From Fen-999 sp041480065 (GTDB lineage: Bacteria; Pseudomonadota; Gammaproteobacteria; Burkholderiales; Rhodocyclaceae): a stretch of DNA of 64,000 bases. A model generated the notes under the pieces. It ran no database searches and was not told where the DNA came from. It saw only the letters and a list, made by a program, of their open reading frames with translations. The translations under genes and the position numbers were made by a program. The stretch is taken from contig JBGOZF010000008.1 in assembly GCA_041480065.1 (NCBI GenBank), positions 1 through 64,000 of the forward strand, in the 5' to 3' direction. Below are positions 37,827 through 46,285 of the stretch, one piece after another. How positions within the stretch are numbered: the stretch's first letter is position 1; each line of letters opens with the position of its first letter.

Positions 37827-38075
37827 ATGCCCACAACCGCCGAGCCCATCCGAACCTGCAACTTCGACCAAGTCATGACGCGCGTCACCGAGACCTTCCC
37901 CGGCTACCGCAATGGCGAGTGGTCGCAACTGGAGAAAAGCATCTTCAACGGCCTGCTGGCCAACGTCATTCAGCGGCACGGCCCCGCGACGATTACCGTC
38001 GAAACACTCGAGAGCCTCCGGGACGACATGGCCGACGTCATCCGTCAATACCACACCTGGCAGTCGGGACCATGA
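37827..38075 (+). CDS. Small conserved protein, paralogue A
   Basis: 82 residues, soluble, helical, family not recognised. Core: FPGYRNGEWSQLEKSIFNGL, then ITVETLESLRDDM. It aligns along nearly its whole length with the protein at 41566-41808 (W-S-x-L-E-x-x-x-F-N-x-L and I-T-x-x-x-L-x-x-x-R). The two genes bracket a histidine kinase and response regulator on the same strand. It precedes the kinase gene by 42 bases, so it is probably co-transcribed. A role as regulator or accessory of the signalling pair is inferred from position only. Confidence 0.75.
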   Translation: MPTTAEPIRTCNFDQVMTRVTETFPGYRNGEWSQLEKSIFNGLLANVIQRHGPATITVETLESLRDDMADVIRQYHTWQSGP

Positions 38076-38117
38076 GACGCGCGCGAATCTCGCGTCGTCG
38101 ATTGCCGGCATCGCTTC

Positions 38118-40673
38118 GTGAAGCCGAAGCTCCCCTGGCTCGACGGTAATCCGCCGAGCCGAGCCGCCGCACCGTCGGCGCGCCCCATTTGGCTCTCGCC
38201 CCGGGCGGCCTTCCTCGGCCTCATCGTCTTCGTCCTCACCACCGTCATCGTCGCCTACGGTATGGCGCGCCACTGGGTCGAGGACAGCATCCAGCGCGAA
38301 CTGTCGAGCGTGGCGCAGATGAAGAGCGACCAGATCGAGCGCTGGCTGGAAGAACGACGACTGGATGTGCAGGAGGTCGTTTCCACTCCGCTGTTTGTCC
38401 GCGGCATGCGCAGATTGCTTGATGGCGAGCAGGATCCTGTCCTGGCGGGCCAACTGGTGGCGCATCTGGAACAGCCGTCCGTAGCCGCCCACCTGGGCCG
38501 CTTCTGCCTGCGGTCCGCCAGCGACGGCGCGCCCCTGCTGCCTACCGGTTGCAGTAGCGACTCGTCGCGGCTGCGGGAGCTGGCCATGACTGCGGCCCGC
38601 CGCAACCTGCCGCAACTGGAGGATTTCCACCGCAGCGGGAACAGCGAATCCGTCCTCAGCGTGGGCATGCTCAGCCCGGTGGCACTGCAAGATGGGCAGG
38701 CGCCCCGGCTAGTGGCCCACATTTCGATGGATCCCCGTGCCTCCCTGTTCCCGGATCTGCAACGGTGGCCCGGTGCCAGCCCCTCGGCCGAGGTTCTGCT
38801 GGTACGGCGGGACGCCGACGATGTCCTGTTCCTCAACACGCTGCGTTACCGGGACGACCCGCCCCTGACACTCCGGCGCCCATTGAGCGACCGGGAACTG
38901 CTGGCCAGCCAGGCCGTGCGAGGCAGCGTCGGCATGGTCCGCGGCCGCGACTACCGCGGTGTGCCGTCCGTGGGCTATGTCGCTCCGGTAGGGGGCACCC
39001 CGTGGTTCCTGGTGGCGAAGATGGACCAGAGCGAAGCCGACGCATGGCTCGATCGCCTGGGCTTCTCGGTCATCGCCTCGCTGACGTTGGTGCTTCTGGT
39101 CGGGTTGTGGTGGTGGGTCGAAAGGCAGCGCTACGTCGCCAGTCTGCATGACCACGACGTCGCCAGAGCCGTCCTGGCCGAGCGCATGGACTATCTGAGT
39201 CGCCATACCCACGACTGCATTCTGCTCATCGATCTCGCCGGCCGCATCCTCGACGCCAACGATCAATGCCTCAACATCTACGGCTACGGCGTGCAGGAGA
39301 TGCTGGCCCTGGATGGCAGAAGCCTGCTGCGCACCGCGCAGCCGGACGGCAACCTGGCGGCGCTGTGGGCCCAATTGTCCGAGCATGGTGATCTGGTGCT
39401 GGAAACCGAGCATGCGCGCAAGGAGGGAGAGCCGGTGCTGGTCGAAATCAGCGTGCGTGCGTTCAAGGCGGCCGACGCGCGCTGCATCCAGGCGATCGTG
39501 CGCGACGTCACCGAGCGCAAGCGTGCCGAGGCCCGCATCGAGGACCTCTACCAGAACGCGCCCTGCGGCTACCACTCGATCGATGGCGAGGGCCGCTTCT
39601 GCCTGATCAACGACACCGAGCTGGCCTGGCTCGGCTACAGCCGCGAGGAAATCGTCGGCCGCATGCTGATCACCGACATGCTTACCGAGCCCAGCCGGCA
39701 GCGCTTCGTCGAGACCTTCCCCGTCATGCGCAGGTTGGGCTACGTGCGAGACATGGAACTGGATTTCGTCTGCCGGGACGGCAGCATCCTGCCCTCCCTG
39801 ATCAATGCCACCGCGATCTATGCGCCGGATGGCAGCTTCGTCATGAACCGGTCCATGATGCTGAACCTGACCGAGCGCAAGGCCATGGAGAAGGAACGTG
39901 AGCGGCAGGCCGCCAACCTGGCCGAGCTTTCGCATCGGCTGATCTCCGTCCAGGAGGACGAACGGCGGCGTCTTTCGGCCGAATTGCACGACCGTACCAG
40001 CCCCAATCTGGCCGCTCTGGACATCAACCTGCGCTCCCTGGCCAGGCGTCTGCCACCCGGTCTCAACGGCGAGGCGGCCATGCTGCTGGACGACGCCACC
40101 GCCCTGCTGGCCGACACGGCCGACAGCATTCGCGATGTCTGCGCCGACCTGCGCCCGCCCATCCTCGACTACGCCGGACTGCTGCCCGCATTGCAGAGTT
40201 ACGCACACCAGTTCTCGATCCGCACCGGCATCGCCGTCGAAGTGGACTGCCCGGAGCAGCCGATGCGCTTTGCGCCCGAGGTGGAATCCACCCTGTTCCG
40301 TATCGCCCAGGAGGCCCTGACCAACTGCGCCAAACATGCCGAAGCCGGTCAGGTATCCATCCGCTTCGAGGTCCGCGACCACCAGGTCTGCATGGAGATC
40401 ACCGACGACGGCATCGGCTTCGCGACCCACGCCGTGGGCGAGGAAGGCGCGGCGCCTGGCCTTGGCCTGCTGTCCATGCGCGAGCGGGCTCAGTTCGCCG
40501 GCGGCAGCTTGGGCGTGGACTCCCGCCCCGGCCGGGGCACGCACCTGTGCGTAAGGATTCCCGTTCCCCACGATTCGGCGCGGGCGCCGGAGCGCAGGCG
40601 GCAGGCGATCTTCCATCCGGCGCGAGGCCAGTCGCCCGGCGTCCCATCCGTTGACACAGATATCCGGGGATGA
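38118..40673 (+). CDS. Membrane histidine kinase with periplasmic sensor, two PAS, HisKA_3
   Basis: 851 residues from GTG at 38118. The first transmembrane helix is about 31-50 (FLGLIVFVLTTVIVAYGM), a periplasmic sensor of about 260 residues follows, and the second helix is about 312-332 (VIASLTLVLLVGLWWWV). Two PAS domains (about 355-475 and 480-595) are followed by HisKA_3 with His in RRRLSAELHDRTSPNLAAL, then HATPase_c (RIAQEALTNCAKHAE, DDGIGF). The response regulator gene starts four bases after its stop, so they are a cognate NarX/NarL-like pair. The sensor domain has no motif I can name. Confidence 0.92.
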   Translation: MKPKLPWLDGNPPSRAAAPSARPIWLSPRAAFLGLIVFVLTTVIVAYGMARHWVEDSIQRELSSVAQMKSDQIERWLEERRLDVQEVVSTPLFVRGMRRLLDGEQDPVLAGQLVAHLEQPSVAAHLGRFCLRSASDGAPLLPTGCSSDSSRLRELAMTAARRNLPQLEDFHRSGNSESVLSVGMLSPVALQDGQAPRLVAHISMDPRASLFPDLQRWPGASPSAEVLLVRRDADDVLFLNTLRYRDDPPLTLRRPLSDRELLASQAVRGSVGMVRGRDYRGVPSVGYVAPVGGTPWFLVAKMDQSEADAWLDRLGFSVIASLTLVLLVGLWWWVERQRYVASLHDHDVARAVLAERMDYLSRHTHDCILLIDLAGRILDANDQCLNIYGYGVQEMLALDGRSLLRTAQPDGNLAALWAQLSEHGDLVLETEHARKEGEPVLVEISVRAFKAADARCIQAIVRDVTERKRAEARIEDLYQNAPCGYHSIDGEGRFCLINDTELAWLGYSREEIVGRMLITDMLTEPSRQRFVETFPVMRRLGYVRDMELDFVCRDGSILPSLINATAIYAPDGSFVMNRSMMLNLTERKAMEKERERQAANLAELSHRLISVQEDERRRLSAELHDRTSPNLAALDINLRSLARRLPPGLNGEAAMLLDDATALLADTADSIRDVCADLRPPILDYAGLLPALQSYAHQFSIRTGIAVEVDCPEQPMRFAPEVESTLFRIAQEALTNCAKHAEAGQVSIRFEVRDHQVCMEITDDGIGFATHAVGEEGAAPGLGLLSMRERAQFAGGSLGVDSRPGRGTHLCVRIPVPHDSARAPERRRQAIFHPARGQSPGVPSVDTDIRG

Positions 40674-40677
40674 GTTA

Positions 40678-41424
40678 ATGACCCAGATTCTTTTCCTCGA
40701 ATCCGATGACATGCCATCCGCCCCATCCAATACGGTCCTGCGCGTCCTGCTCGCCGACGATCATCAGCTCGTGCGCGATGCCCTGCGCGTGATGCTGGAG
40801 ATGGAGCCCGACATCGAGGTGGTCGCCGAGGCCAGCAACGGCAACGACGTGCCGCGCCTGACCCGCCAGATGAACGTCGACGTGGTGTGCATGGATATCG
40901 CCATGCCGGGCATGAACGGCATCGAGACCACCGAGAAGCTCCTGGCCGTCTGCCCTACCGTCAAGGTGATAGGGCTGTCGGCCTACGTGGATCAACGCTT
41001 CATCCTCGACATGCTCCAGGCGGGGGCCGTCGGCTATGTCACCAAGGCCGATGCCGGCGAGGAACTGCTGCGGGCCATTCGTGCCGTGCGCCGCCAGCAG
41101 ACCTACCTGTGCCCTGCGGCGGCGGCGGCAGTCACCGGCGCCATGCGCAGCAACACGCCACAGGGGCGTTTCCGCGGCGGCCACCTGGGCGCCCGGGAAC
41201 GACAGGTGCTGCAATTGGTGGCGGAAGGCAACACCTCGCCGCGCATCGCCCAGATACTGCACATCGCCCCGTCGACAGTGGAAGTCCATCGTCGCAATCT
41301 GATGCGCAAGCTCGACCTGCACAACGTCGCCGAGCTGACCACCTACGCCTTGAGCTGCGGCATGGTCGGCAATCAGCCGGTAGACGCGTTGCCGCCGCAG
41401 GAGCGCAAGGAAGACCCGAAGTAG
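40678..41424 (+). CDS. NarL-family response regulator
   Basis: 248 residues from the ATG at 40678 (an in-frame ATG at 40708 is closer to the usual family start). The receiver has ADDHQLVRDAL, phosphoacceptor Asp in VVCMDIAMPGMNG, and YVTKADAG. The GerE HTH is ARERQVLQLVAEGNTSPRIA plus APSTVEVHRRNLMRKLDL, complete with the last helix, unlike the regulator at 10324. It is the output of the kinase upstream. The following gene (41566) is the second small paralogue and a likely target or partner. Confidence 0.93.
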   Translation: MTQILFLESDDMPSAPSNTVLRVLLADDHQLVRDALRVMLEMEPDIEVVAEASNGNDVPRLTRQMNVDVVCMDIAMPGMNGIETTEKLLAVCPTVKVIGLSAYVDQRFILDMLQAGAVGYVTKADAGEELLRAIRAVRRQQTYLCPAAAAAVTGAMRSNTPQGRFRGGHLGARERQVLQLVAEGNTSPRIAQILHIAPSTVEVHRRNLMRKLDLHNVAELTTYALSCGMVGNQPVDALPPQERKEDPK

Positions 41425-41565
41425 CGCGAAGTAAGGGGAACCCGGTATTGCCGGACCCCGGTGCCGTCGGTATGTTTCGCAAACGCGCGATCGGGCGCCG
41501 CAGGCCGATGACCCGCAACATATTTGCCACGGCCGCTGCCACCGGCCTCACGAGAGGATGCGAAC

Positions 41566-41808
41566 ATGTACCGCTCCCACGTACCCCAGGAGAACCACGA
41601 CCAGTTCGTCATGCGGGCCATGCGCGTGTTTCCGGCCGACGAGGCCGAGAACTGGTCGCGACTGGAACGCGGCCTCTTCAACAGCCTGATGGGCAAGCTT
41701 ATCTTCCAGTACGGCTATGGCGGCATCACCGAGCAGATGCTCGCCGACGTGCGCCGGGAGATGTGGGACGCGGTGCGCCGCTGCGACGAATCGCGGATGG
41801 AGCTCTGA
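41566..41808 (+). CDS. Small conserved protein, paralogue B
   Basis: 80 residues starting MYRSHVPQENHDQ with GAGAGGA before the ATG. Core: ENWSRLERGLFNSLMGKLI and ITEQMLADVRREMWDAVRR. It is clearly homologous to the protein at 37827-38075, about one third identical. It follows the response regulator by 141 bases, enough for its own promoter, which that regulator might control. No known domain. Confidence 0.75.
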   Translation: MYRSHVPQENHDQFVMRAMRVFPADEAENWSRLERGLFNSLMGKLIFQYGYGGITEQMLADVRREMWDAVRRCDESRMEL

Positions 41809-41828
41809 CCCTCACGCGAACGACGGGA

Positions 41829-42020
41829 TCATTCACGACCTCCCGCTTGTCCACCCGTGTCGCGTAGCAGGTCGAGCAGTTCGCCGTAGGGCAGCGGCCG
41901 GCCGAACAGGAAGCCATGCGCTTCAGTGCAGCCCAGTCCCTGCGGCACATCCGCCTGTTCGCTGCGTTCGATACCCTCGGCCACGATGCTCATGCGCAAA
42001 GCCCGGCGTGCGGGCGGCAA
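41829..42020 (-). pseudogene. C-terminal fragment of an EAL-domain protein
   Basis: The minus-strand frame reads LRMSIVAEGIERSEQADVP, GCTEAHGFLFGRPLPYGELL, then a short tail and stop at 41829. VAEGIE, then GC-x-x-x-x-G-x-x-F-x-x-P-L-P is the end of an EAL phosphodiesterase. Upstream sequence (the DUF4359 gene) is unrelated, so the first 80% of the gene is gone. Confidence 0.8.
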
Positions 42021-42039
42021 GATCGGCGGCGGCGCCCGG

Positions 42040-42375
42040 TCATTGTCGGATACGTTTCTCTTCCGTGTCAGGCGACGACTCTTTCAGCACGACGAAGTTG
42101 TTGAACACGCCCAGGTATTCAATGTAATCGCCGTTCAGCCTGGTCTCGAAGACGCTGAAGAATACGTAGTCGGTCCGCTTCGTCGCGTTGGCGATGAGGC
42201 CGCTGCCAATGCCGCCGAACAACATTCCGAGGGTCTTCGATACCGGATCCGCCTGTTCGGTCTTCTTGATGATGCTGGAATGAACAAACTCCTGGTAATC
42301 AGTCATCTTGGGATTCGTCAATACCAGGAGACCAAGCACCGCGACGCAGACAATCGTGACTATCAGTGATCTCAT
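42040..42375 (-). CDS. DUF4359 domain protein
   Basis: 111 residues. An N-terminal hydrophobic helix (LIVTIVCVAVLGLLVL) followed by TNPKMTDYQEFVHSSI matches the DUF4359 pattern (membrane helix, then TNP-x-x-x-x-Y-x-x-F). The remainder contains TDYVFFSVFETRLNGD and YIEYLGVFNNFVVL, a likely beta domain. Role unknown; probably anchored and periplasmic. It has its own promoter region facing the gene at 42584. Confidence 0.75.
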   Translation of the reverse strand: MRSLIVTIVCVAVLGLLVLTNPKMTDYQEFVHSSIIKKTEQADPVSKTLGMLFGGIGSGLIANATKRTDYVFFSVFETRLNGDYIEYLGVFNNFVVLKESSPDTEEKRIRQ

Positions 42376-42583
42376 GAGTCAATCCTGGGTTAAGAGGGTG
42401 CGCGAATATCGGGATTAGCTCAATCCCGACCAGCCCAACTATATCGCGCATCGATTCGATTGGAATCGCTCCGGCCGCACAAGCCGGTGGCGGCGAAATT
42501 TGGTTCCGCCACCAGGATCGAACGTGTCAATGCTCTACAATCCCAGACCGCTGGCAGCCCGCCTGACATAGCTCAATTTGCCG

Positions 42584-45286
42584 ATGCAAAAGAAGATCGT
42601 TGTCGCAATTGCCGTGTCCCTCGCGGCCGTGGCCGGCATCACCGGCCTCGTCGTATCGAACCAGAAGGCCACCGTGCCGGAGAACCAGGTCGCGGCCCCG
42701 GCGCCGGCACCCGATATCACGGCCATCTCCGCCGACTTGAAGGAAGTTCTGGCTGCGTATCGCAAGATCATTGTCCTTCTCGCCGACGAGAAGACGCTGT
42801 CGGCGCCGGACAAGGAGGCCGCCAACGAGGTCGGCCAGGCGCTCTTCCACGACAACCTGGCGCGCATCGCCAAACTGAACGACGCGCTCGACGCCCTGGT
42901 CGGCTCCGGCAATCCGGCGCGCTTCGACTCGCTCAACACGCTGCTGACCTACATCGAGTCCGATCCCGGCCTGTTCGACGCCGATCGCCTGGCCTTCCGC
43001 GAGTTGCTGCAATCGCTGCAGGCGACGGTGGCGCAGGACACGTCGCTGCCCGCCATCAAGGAGCACAAGCGCATCTCCGAGGACCTCGACGCCCTGACAG
43101 AGATCGAGCACAACTACGAGAAGGAGATCCGCCGGATCTTCGACCGCTTCGATCAGCGCGCCATCGAACTCAAGCGCGAGCGCTGGCAGGACTACGTCGC
43201 GCATCTCAAGAAGCTCTACACCCGAGAACAGATTCTCAAGGACAACGGCGTACTGATGCCCTACCCCGCCGCGAAGAGTGCGGCCGCCGACACCAAGGTT
43301 CGCGAGGAAGAGGGCGAGATCTTCGGCCGCGGCCTGCCCAGGAAGACCGTGGTGCTTACCTTCGACGACGGCCCGCACAAGCTCTACTCGGACGAGATCG
43401 CCGCCATCCTCAAGCAATACGGCGCCCCAGCCATCTTCTTCAATGTCGGCCGCAACCTCGGCAGCCTCGACGACAGCGGCAAGATCAGGCTTTCCGGCGG
43501 CGCCGAAGTCAGCCGCCGACTCATGGCCGAAGGCTACGTGCTGGGCAATCACAGCTTCACCCACGCGCAGCTTTCGAAGCAGACCGGCGACAAGCTGAAA
43601 GCGGAGATATTCAATACCGATACGCTACTGAAGACGGTCAACGCGGGGCGCTCGCAGCTCTTCCGCTTCCCTTACGGTGCCCGCAACGAAGAAGGCCGCC
43701 AGGCGCTTGAGACAGCGCATCTGAAGTCGGTGATGTGGAACATCGATTCGCTCGACTGGGCCGACCCGGTGCCGAGTTCGATCGCCGACCGCGTGCTACG
43801 CACCGTGGACAAGGAAGGTCGCGGCATCATTCTCTTCCACGACATCCACGAACGTACCGTCAAGGCCCTGCCCATGGTGCTGGAGCGCCTGGTCGCCGAC
43901 GGCTACCAGTTTGCCGGCTGGGACGGGACCGTCTTCAAGGTCGCCGGCAACGCCGGCACCGCGGCAGAGAAACCTGTGGTCAGCACCGACTATGGCAACT
44001 CCTGGGCCGTGATCATCGGCATCGACGGCTACGCCAAGTGGCCGAAGCTGCAATACGCTGTGCGCGACGCGCAGGGCGTAAGGCAGACGCTGATCGGGAA
44101 GTTCGGCTTCGCCGCCGATCACGTCGTCTCGCTCGAAAACGGCGAGGCCACGCGCAACAACATCCTGGCCGCCTTCCACGACAAGCTCGCCCACGGCGGT
44201 GTCGGCAGGAACGATCGCATCTTCGTGTTCTTCGCCGGCCACGGTGCCACGCGCAAGCTGAGTTCAGGACGCGACCTCGGCTACATCGTTCCGGTCGACT
44301 CCGATCCCAACCAGTTCGCGACCGACGCGATCCCGATGACGGAAATCCAGAACATCGCCGAGAGCCTGGCGGCCAAGCACGTATTGTTCGTGATGGACGC
44401 CTGCTACAGCGGGCTCGGCCTCACCCGCGGCGGCACCAGCGCCTACCTGAAGGAAAACGCCAGGCGCATCGGCCGCCAGATGCTGACTGCGGGCGGCACC
44501 GACCAGCTTGTCGCCGACGGCGGCCCCAACGGTCATTCGATCTTTTCGTGGACGCTGTTGCAGGGCCTGATGGGCAAGGCCGACCTCAACGGCGACGGCC
44601 TCATTACCGCAACGGAACTCGCGGCCTATGTCGCCCCGGCGGTGTCGGCGGTGTCGCAGCAGACGCCGGCCTTCGGCAGCCTGCCGGGCTCGGAGGGCGG
44701 CGATTTCGTGTTCGAACTGCCCAGCGAAACCGAGTTCCTAAGCCCGCAGACGACGCAGCTGTCGGGTGAAGCCATCGCACTCAACACCAGGCTCGACGCC
44801 ACGCGTACCGCGCCACCTGCCGCCGCCGACAAGTCCGCAGCCAAGGCCGCGCCGGCCTCCATCGCCGTCAAGGATCTCCAGGGCGAAGAGCAGAAGATCG
44901 TACCGCCCGCCCCCGTTGCCTTGTCCATCCGGCAACAGGCGCAACACGCCAACGATCGGGGCTTGCAGCTCTACCGCGAAAAGCAGTACGCCGCCGCCGA
45001 AGCCCAATTTACCGAGGCGCTCAAGCTGCGGCCCGATTTCGCGCTCGCCGCCAACAACCTCGGCTTCGTCTTCTTCCGCCAGGAGAAGTACAAGGAAGCC
45101 GCGCGCTGGTTCGAGAACACCATCAGGATCGATCCCTCGCGAGCGATTGCCTACCTGAACCTCGGCGATGCCTACGCGCGCAGCGGCCAGGGCGACAAGG
45201 CGAAGACCGCCTACAAGACCTACCTCGAACTCGCGCCCAGCGGCTCGGCGGCAGGCTATGTGAAGCAGGAGATGCAGAAGCTCTAG
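42584..45286 (+). CDS. Polysaccharide deacetylase-caspase-EF-hand-TPR fusion protein
   Basis: 900 residues, starting MQKKIVVAIAVSLAAVAGI (membrane anchor or signal; a TTG at 42578 is an alternative start). About 40-235 is helical and coiled. About 250-445 is a NodB deacetylase with all motifs: TFDDGPH near 258, GNHSFTH near 321, RFPYGARN, DSLDW, and IILFHDIHE. About 465-720 is a caspase-fold peptidase (C14): VIIGIDGYAKWPKLQYAVRD, catalytic His in FFAGHGA near 550, catalytic Cys in MDACYSG near 606. An EF-hand-like DLNGDGLITATEL lies near 667. The C-terminal TPR units (about 785-890) contain RGLQLYREKQYAAAEAQF and AAYLNLGDAYARS-like turns. All catalytic residues look intact. It is probably exported to the cell envelope. 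Confidence 0.9.
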   Translation: MQKKIVVAIAVSLAAVAGITGLVVSNQKATVPENQVAAPAPAPDITAISADLKEVLAAYRKIIVLLADEKTLSAPDKEAANEVGQALFHDNLARIAKLNDALDALVGSGNPARFDSLNTLLTYIESDPGLFDADRLAFRELLQSLQATVAQDTSLPAIKEHKRISEDLDALTEIEHNYEKEIRRIFDRFDQRAIELKRERWQDYVAHLKKLYTREQILKDNGVLMPYPAAKSAAADTKVREEEGEIFGRGLPRKTVVLTFDDGPHKLYSDEIAAILKQYGAPAIFFNVGRNLGSLDDSGKIRLSGGAEVSRRLMAEGYVLGNHSFTHAQLSKQTGDKLKAEIFNTDTLLKTVNAGRSQLFRFPYGARNEEGRQALETAHLKSVMWNIDSLDWADPVPSSIADRVLRTVDKEGRGIILFHDIHERTVKALPMVLERLVADGYQFAGWDGTVFKVAGNAGTAAEKPVVSTDYGNSWAVIIGIDGYAKWPKLQYAVRDAQGVRQTLIGKFGFAADHVVSLENGEATRNNILAAFHDKLAHGGVGRNDRIFVFFAGHGATRKLSSGRDLGYIVPVDSDPNQFATDAIPMTEIQNIAESLAAKHVLFVMDACYSGLGLTRGGTSAYLKENARRIGRQMLTAGGTDQLVADGGPNGHSIFSWTLLQGLMGKADLNGDGLITATELAAYVAPAVSAVSQQTPAFGSLPGSEGGDFVFELPSETEFLSPQTTQLSGEAIALNTRLDATRTAPPAAADKSAAKAAPASIAVKDLQGEEQKIVPPAPVALSIRQQAQHANDRGLQLYREKQYAAAEAQFTEALKLRPDFALAANNLGFVFFRQEKYKEAARWFENTIRIDPSRAIAYLNLGDAYARSGQGDKAKTAYKTYLELAPSGSAAGYVKQEMQKL

Positions 45287-45405
45287 CTCCGTCCTGCCCT
45301 GCCACGCGGCGTTCGACCGCACCTGCAACACCGGCCGTGCCGGGGTGCTCAGGGCCGCCGCGTGCGGGTTTCCCCCGTCCTCGCGCGGCAGCCCAGGAGC
45401 CACTC

Positions 45406-45915
45406 CTACGCTGCGCTCGCCACCTTGTTGTCGGCAGGCTTGGTCAGCTTGCCGGCGACCATCTCCGACGCCAGACCGAAGATCGTGCCGATGACGATCG
45501 AGACGATGGTTGGCGTGAGCGCTGCCACCGGAGTCAGCCCCTTGAGCAGGATCAGTCCCGCGACGCAGGCGAATCCATAGACGGTGGCCGGAATGGTGGA
45601 GAGCAGCCCAACATGTGCAGCCAGAACGGCTGCACAGGCGCCAATGCCGACGGCAACCGGAGCCGCGAGCCCGCCAAGTACCCCTAGTTGGCCGGCGAGC
45701 ATCACCGAGAGCGCGCCGACAACGGCGCCGGCCACCATGCAGGTCGCGGTCTTCTGCGCGCCTTCCATCTTGCCTCCACAGTGGAAGAAACAGGCCCAAG
45801 CGACGAACGCTTGCCAGATCTGCCCGTCTATCGCAGCAAGCGGGCCGAGAAAGAGCCAGGTTGCGACCACCGCGAGAGTACCGATCGATATTGCCAAGGC
45901 AATGAGTATTGGCAT
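45406..45915 (-). CDS. DUF1097 membrane protein
   Basis: 169 residues with four to five transmembrane helices. The signature WQAFVAWACFFHCGGKMEG and the following Gly/Ala-rich helices (AGAVVGALSVMLAGQLGVLG, VGIGACAAVLAAHVGLLS) match DUF1097 (YcdZ-like) inner-membrane proteins of unknown function. It ends convergent with the caspase fusion gene and has no operon partner. Confidence 0.8.
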   Translation of the reverse strand: MPILIALAISIGTLAVVATWLFLGPLAAIDGQIWQAFVAWACFFHCGGKMEGAQKTATCMVAGAVVGALSVMLAGQLGVLGGLAAPVAVGIGACAAVLAAHVGLLSTIPATVYGFACVAGLILLKGLTPVAALTPTIVSIVIGTIFGLASEMVAGKLTKPADNKVASAA

Positions 45916-46285
45916 TGCTGTCTCCTTTGAAAGTTAGGTGCGCGGCTTCCTTCGCTGCGACGCCGCGGGACTCGAAGAGTCTGGATCCCACGCGCAGTAT
46001 TCGTGCCACCGGCAAAGCGGTGCAGCATAAACGCGCACCGGAACGAGGGAGTCGAACCCGAAAGCGGCGCCCACCGGAGATCATCGGCATTCATGCGGCG
46101 CAGCACCCGACCATGGCGCACATTGGCACACTGTCACACCTTTGGCATACTCCGTCGACAGGCGGCGGAACAAGGTGAGCAGCGGTGATGGCGGCATGGC
46201 CATTGGCCCACGAAGGGGCCGACTCATAGGCGGCGGGTGCCATCAACGCTGTATTCTGTGGGCTGCATCCACGCGAGGAACCGCC
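45916..46285. other. Intergenic region between divergent genes
   Basis: 370 bases between the DUF1097 gene and the gene at 46286. In-frame extension of the latter back to 46142 has no protein character. It presumably carries both promoters; no operator-like repeat stands out. Confidence 0.5.
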
